A stretch of DNA of 5,476 nt from Thermoplasmata archaeon (lineage in GTDB: Archaea; Thermoplasmatota; Thermoplasmata; Thermoplasmatales; Thermoplasmataceae): assembly GCA_021826835.1 (NCBI GenBank), contig JAKAYH010000187.1, positions 1-5,476 of the forward strand, given 5' to 3'. This document shows positions 5,047 through 5,476 of this stretch, one piece after another; within the stretch, counting starts at the first letter, position 1, and each line of letters starts with the position of its first letter. Made by a program: the position numbers and the translations under genes. Below the pieces are notes generated by a model that was not told where the DNA came from, did not search any database, and saw nothing but the letters and a program-made list of their open reading frames with translations.

Positions 5047-5475
5047 TTACCATTTGAGAATCTCAATGGCTGATGTTATTACTTTATTTCCCGTAATAAA
5101 TCTCGCAATGGAAATGGCATCTTCCGCTTCACCCTTGGTCCCGCCACTTAAGAAGAATTTTTCCAGATAGATTTGAGCACACTCGTCGAAACTTAATGAT
5201 ACTTCGACGCTAAATGCCATCAGGTACATGTACTTCTGATCCAGCATAAATGGTGAAAGGAGTTCGGTCTTCTCTTTCATATGCTCACTAACCATATCAA
5301 TGGATAACATTGCAGTGCTTTCAAGGCTTAGTGGAATGGAATTAAATCCTGATTCTTTTTTTATGTTCTCAATGACTTTATTAACTTCATCCGGTGAGTT
5401 TTTCTTACCTGAATGCCGTTCCATAATAGGCACAATTGATTTCATAACGCTCATGGTAGATGACATTACCGCCAT
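5047..5475 (-). CDS. AhpD/carboxymuconolactone decarboxylase-like protein without CxxC; 5' end at or beyond the edge
   Basis: A helical protein of at least about 130 residues whose C-terminal half fits the AhpD/CMD fold. The segment from Cys99 (CAQIYLEKFFLSGGTKGEAEDA) aligns without gaps to the family pattern C-x3-H-x7-GaT-x2-E-x2-EA. AhpD enzymes use CxxC plus a downstream His for peroxide reduction. Here the first cysteine position is Phe96, only Cys99 remains, and the His is Tyr103. AhpD-type disulfide chemistry is therefore unlikely; a non-redox or altered role is more probable. The family also includes decarboxylases and many uncharacterised members. The first Met visible touches the window edge (5475), with further in-frame Met at residues 4, 8 and 11, so the true start may be any of these or outside. 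It probably shares a transcript with the transporter. Confidence 0.6.
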   Translation of the reverse strand: MAVMSSTMSVMKSIVPIMERHSGKKNSPDEVNKVIENIKKESGFNSIPLSLESTAMLSIDMVSEHMKEKTELLSPFMLDQKYMYLMAFSVEVSLSFDECAQIYLEKFFLSGGTKGEAEDAISIARFITGNKVITSAIEILKW

Positions 5476-5476
5476 T

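Overview
The window looks archaeal, most likely a Thermoplasmatales-like acidophile, though other sulfur-metabolising archaea such as Sulfolobales are not excluded. The basis is strong AT richness, heavy use of AGA/AGG/ATA codons, GGTGATC-type Shine-Dalgarno (SD) sites, AT-rich TATA-like boxes with short or absent leaders, and the gene families present. No RNA gene, insertion sequence or CRISPR array was seen.

Layout. (1) 1-188, minus strand: probable 5' part of an unrecognised gene running off the left edge. (2) 189-637: about 450 bp between divergent genes, with three palindromic, operator-like sites and a T8 run. (3) 638-2244, plus strand: a two-gene operon coding for a flavoprotein of the sulfide:quinone oxidoreductase (SQR) family and a DUF1641 protein, overlapping at ATGA. 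(4) 2245-2401: convergent intergenic region with T-rich and inverted-repeat elements. (5) 3754-2402, minus strand: a very tight operon DsrE-like, FmdE-like, ArsR-type regulator (gaps of 5 and 4 nt), preceded by a TATA-like box and a near-palindromic candidate operator. (6) 5475-3948, minus strand: an AhpD/CMD-like protein (5' end at or beyond the window edge), then a TDT-family (TehA/SLAC1/Ssu1-type) membrane transporter 31 nt downstream.

Interpretation. SQR family, DUF1641, DsrE and a cysteine-rich ArsR next to each other suggest a locus for sensing and handling reduced sulfur (sulfide, persulfide or polysulfide) or a thiophilic metalloid. The SQR-like enzyme would pass electrons from a sulfur compound through FAD to quinone at the membrane. 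DsrE would carry persulfide sulfur on its single cysteine. The FmdE-like protein would bind metal, with an unknown role. ArsR would repress its own operon, and the TDT channel could move a small anion, with sulfite one speculative possibility. The least canonical parts are the SQR-like protein, which keeps only one of the usual cysteines; the standalone FmdE-like protein tied to DsrE and ArsR; and the AhpD-like protein without a CxxC motif. Functional linkage is inferred from gene order only.
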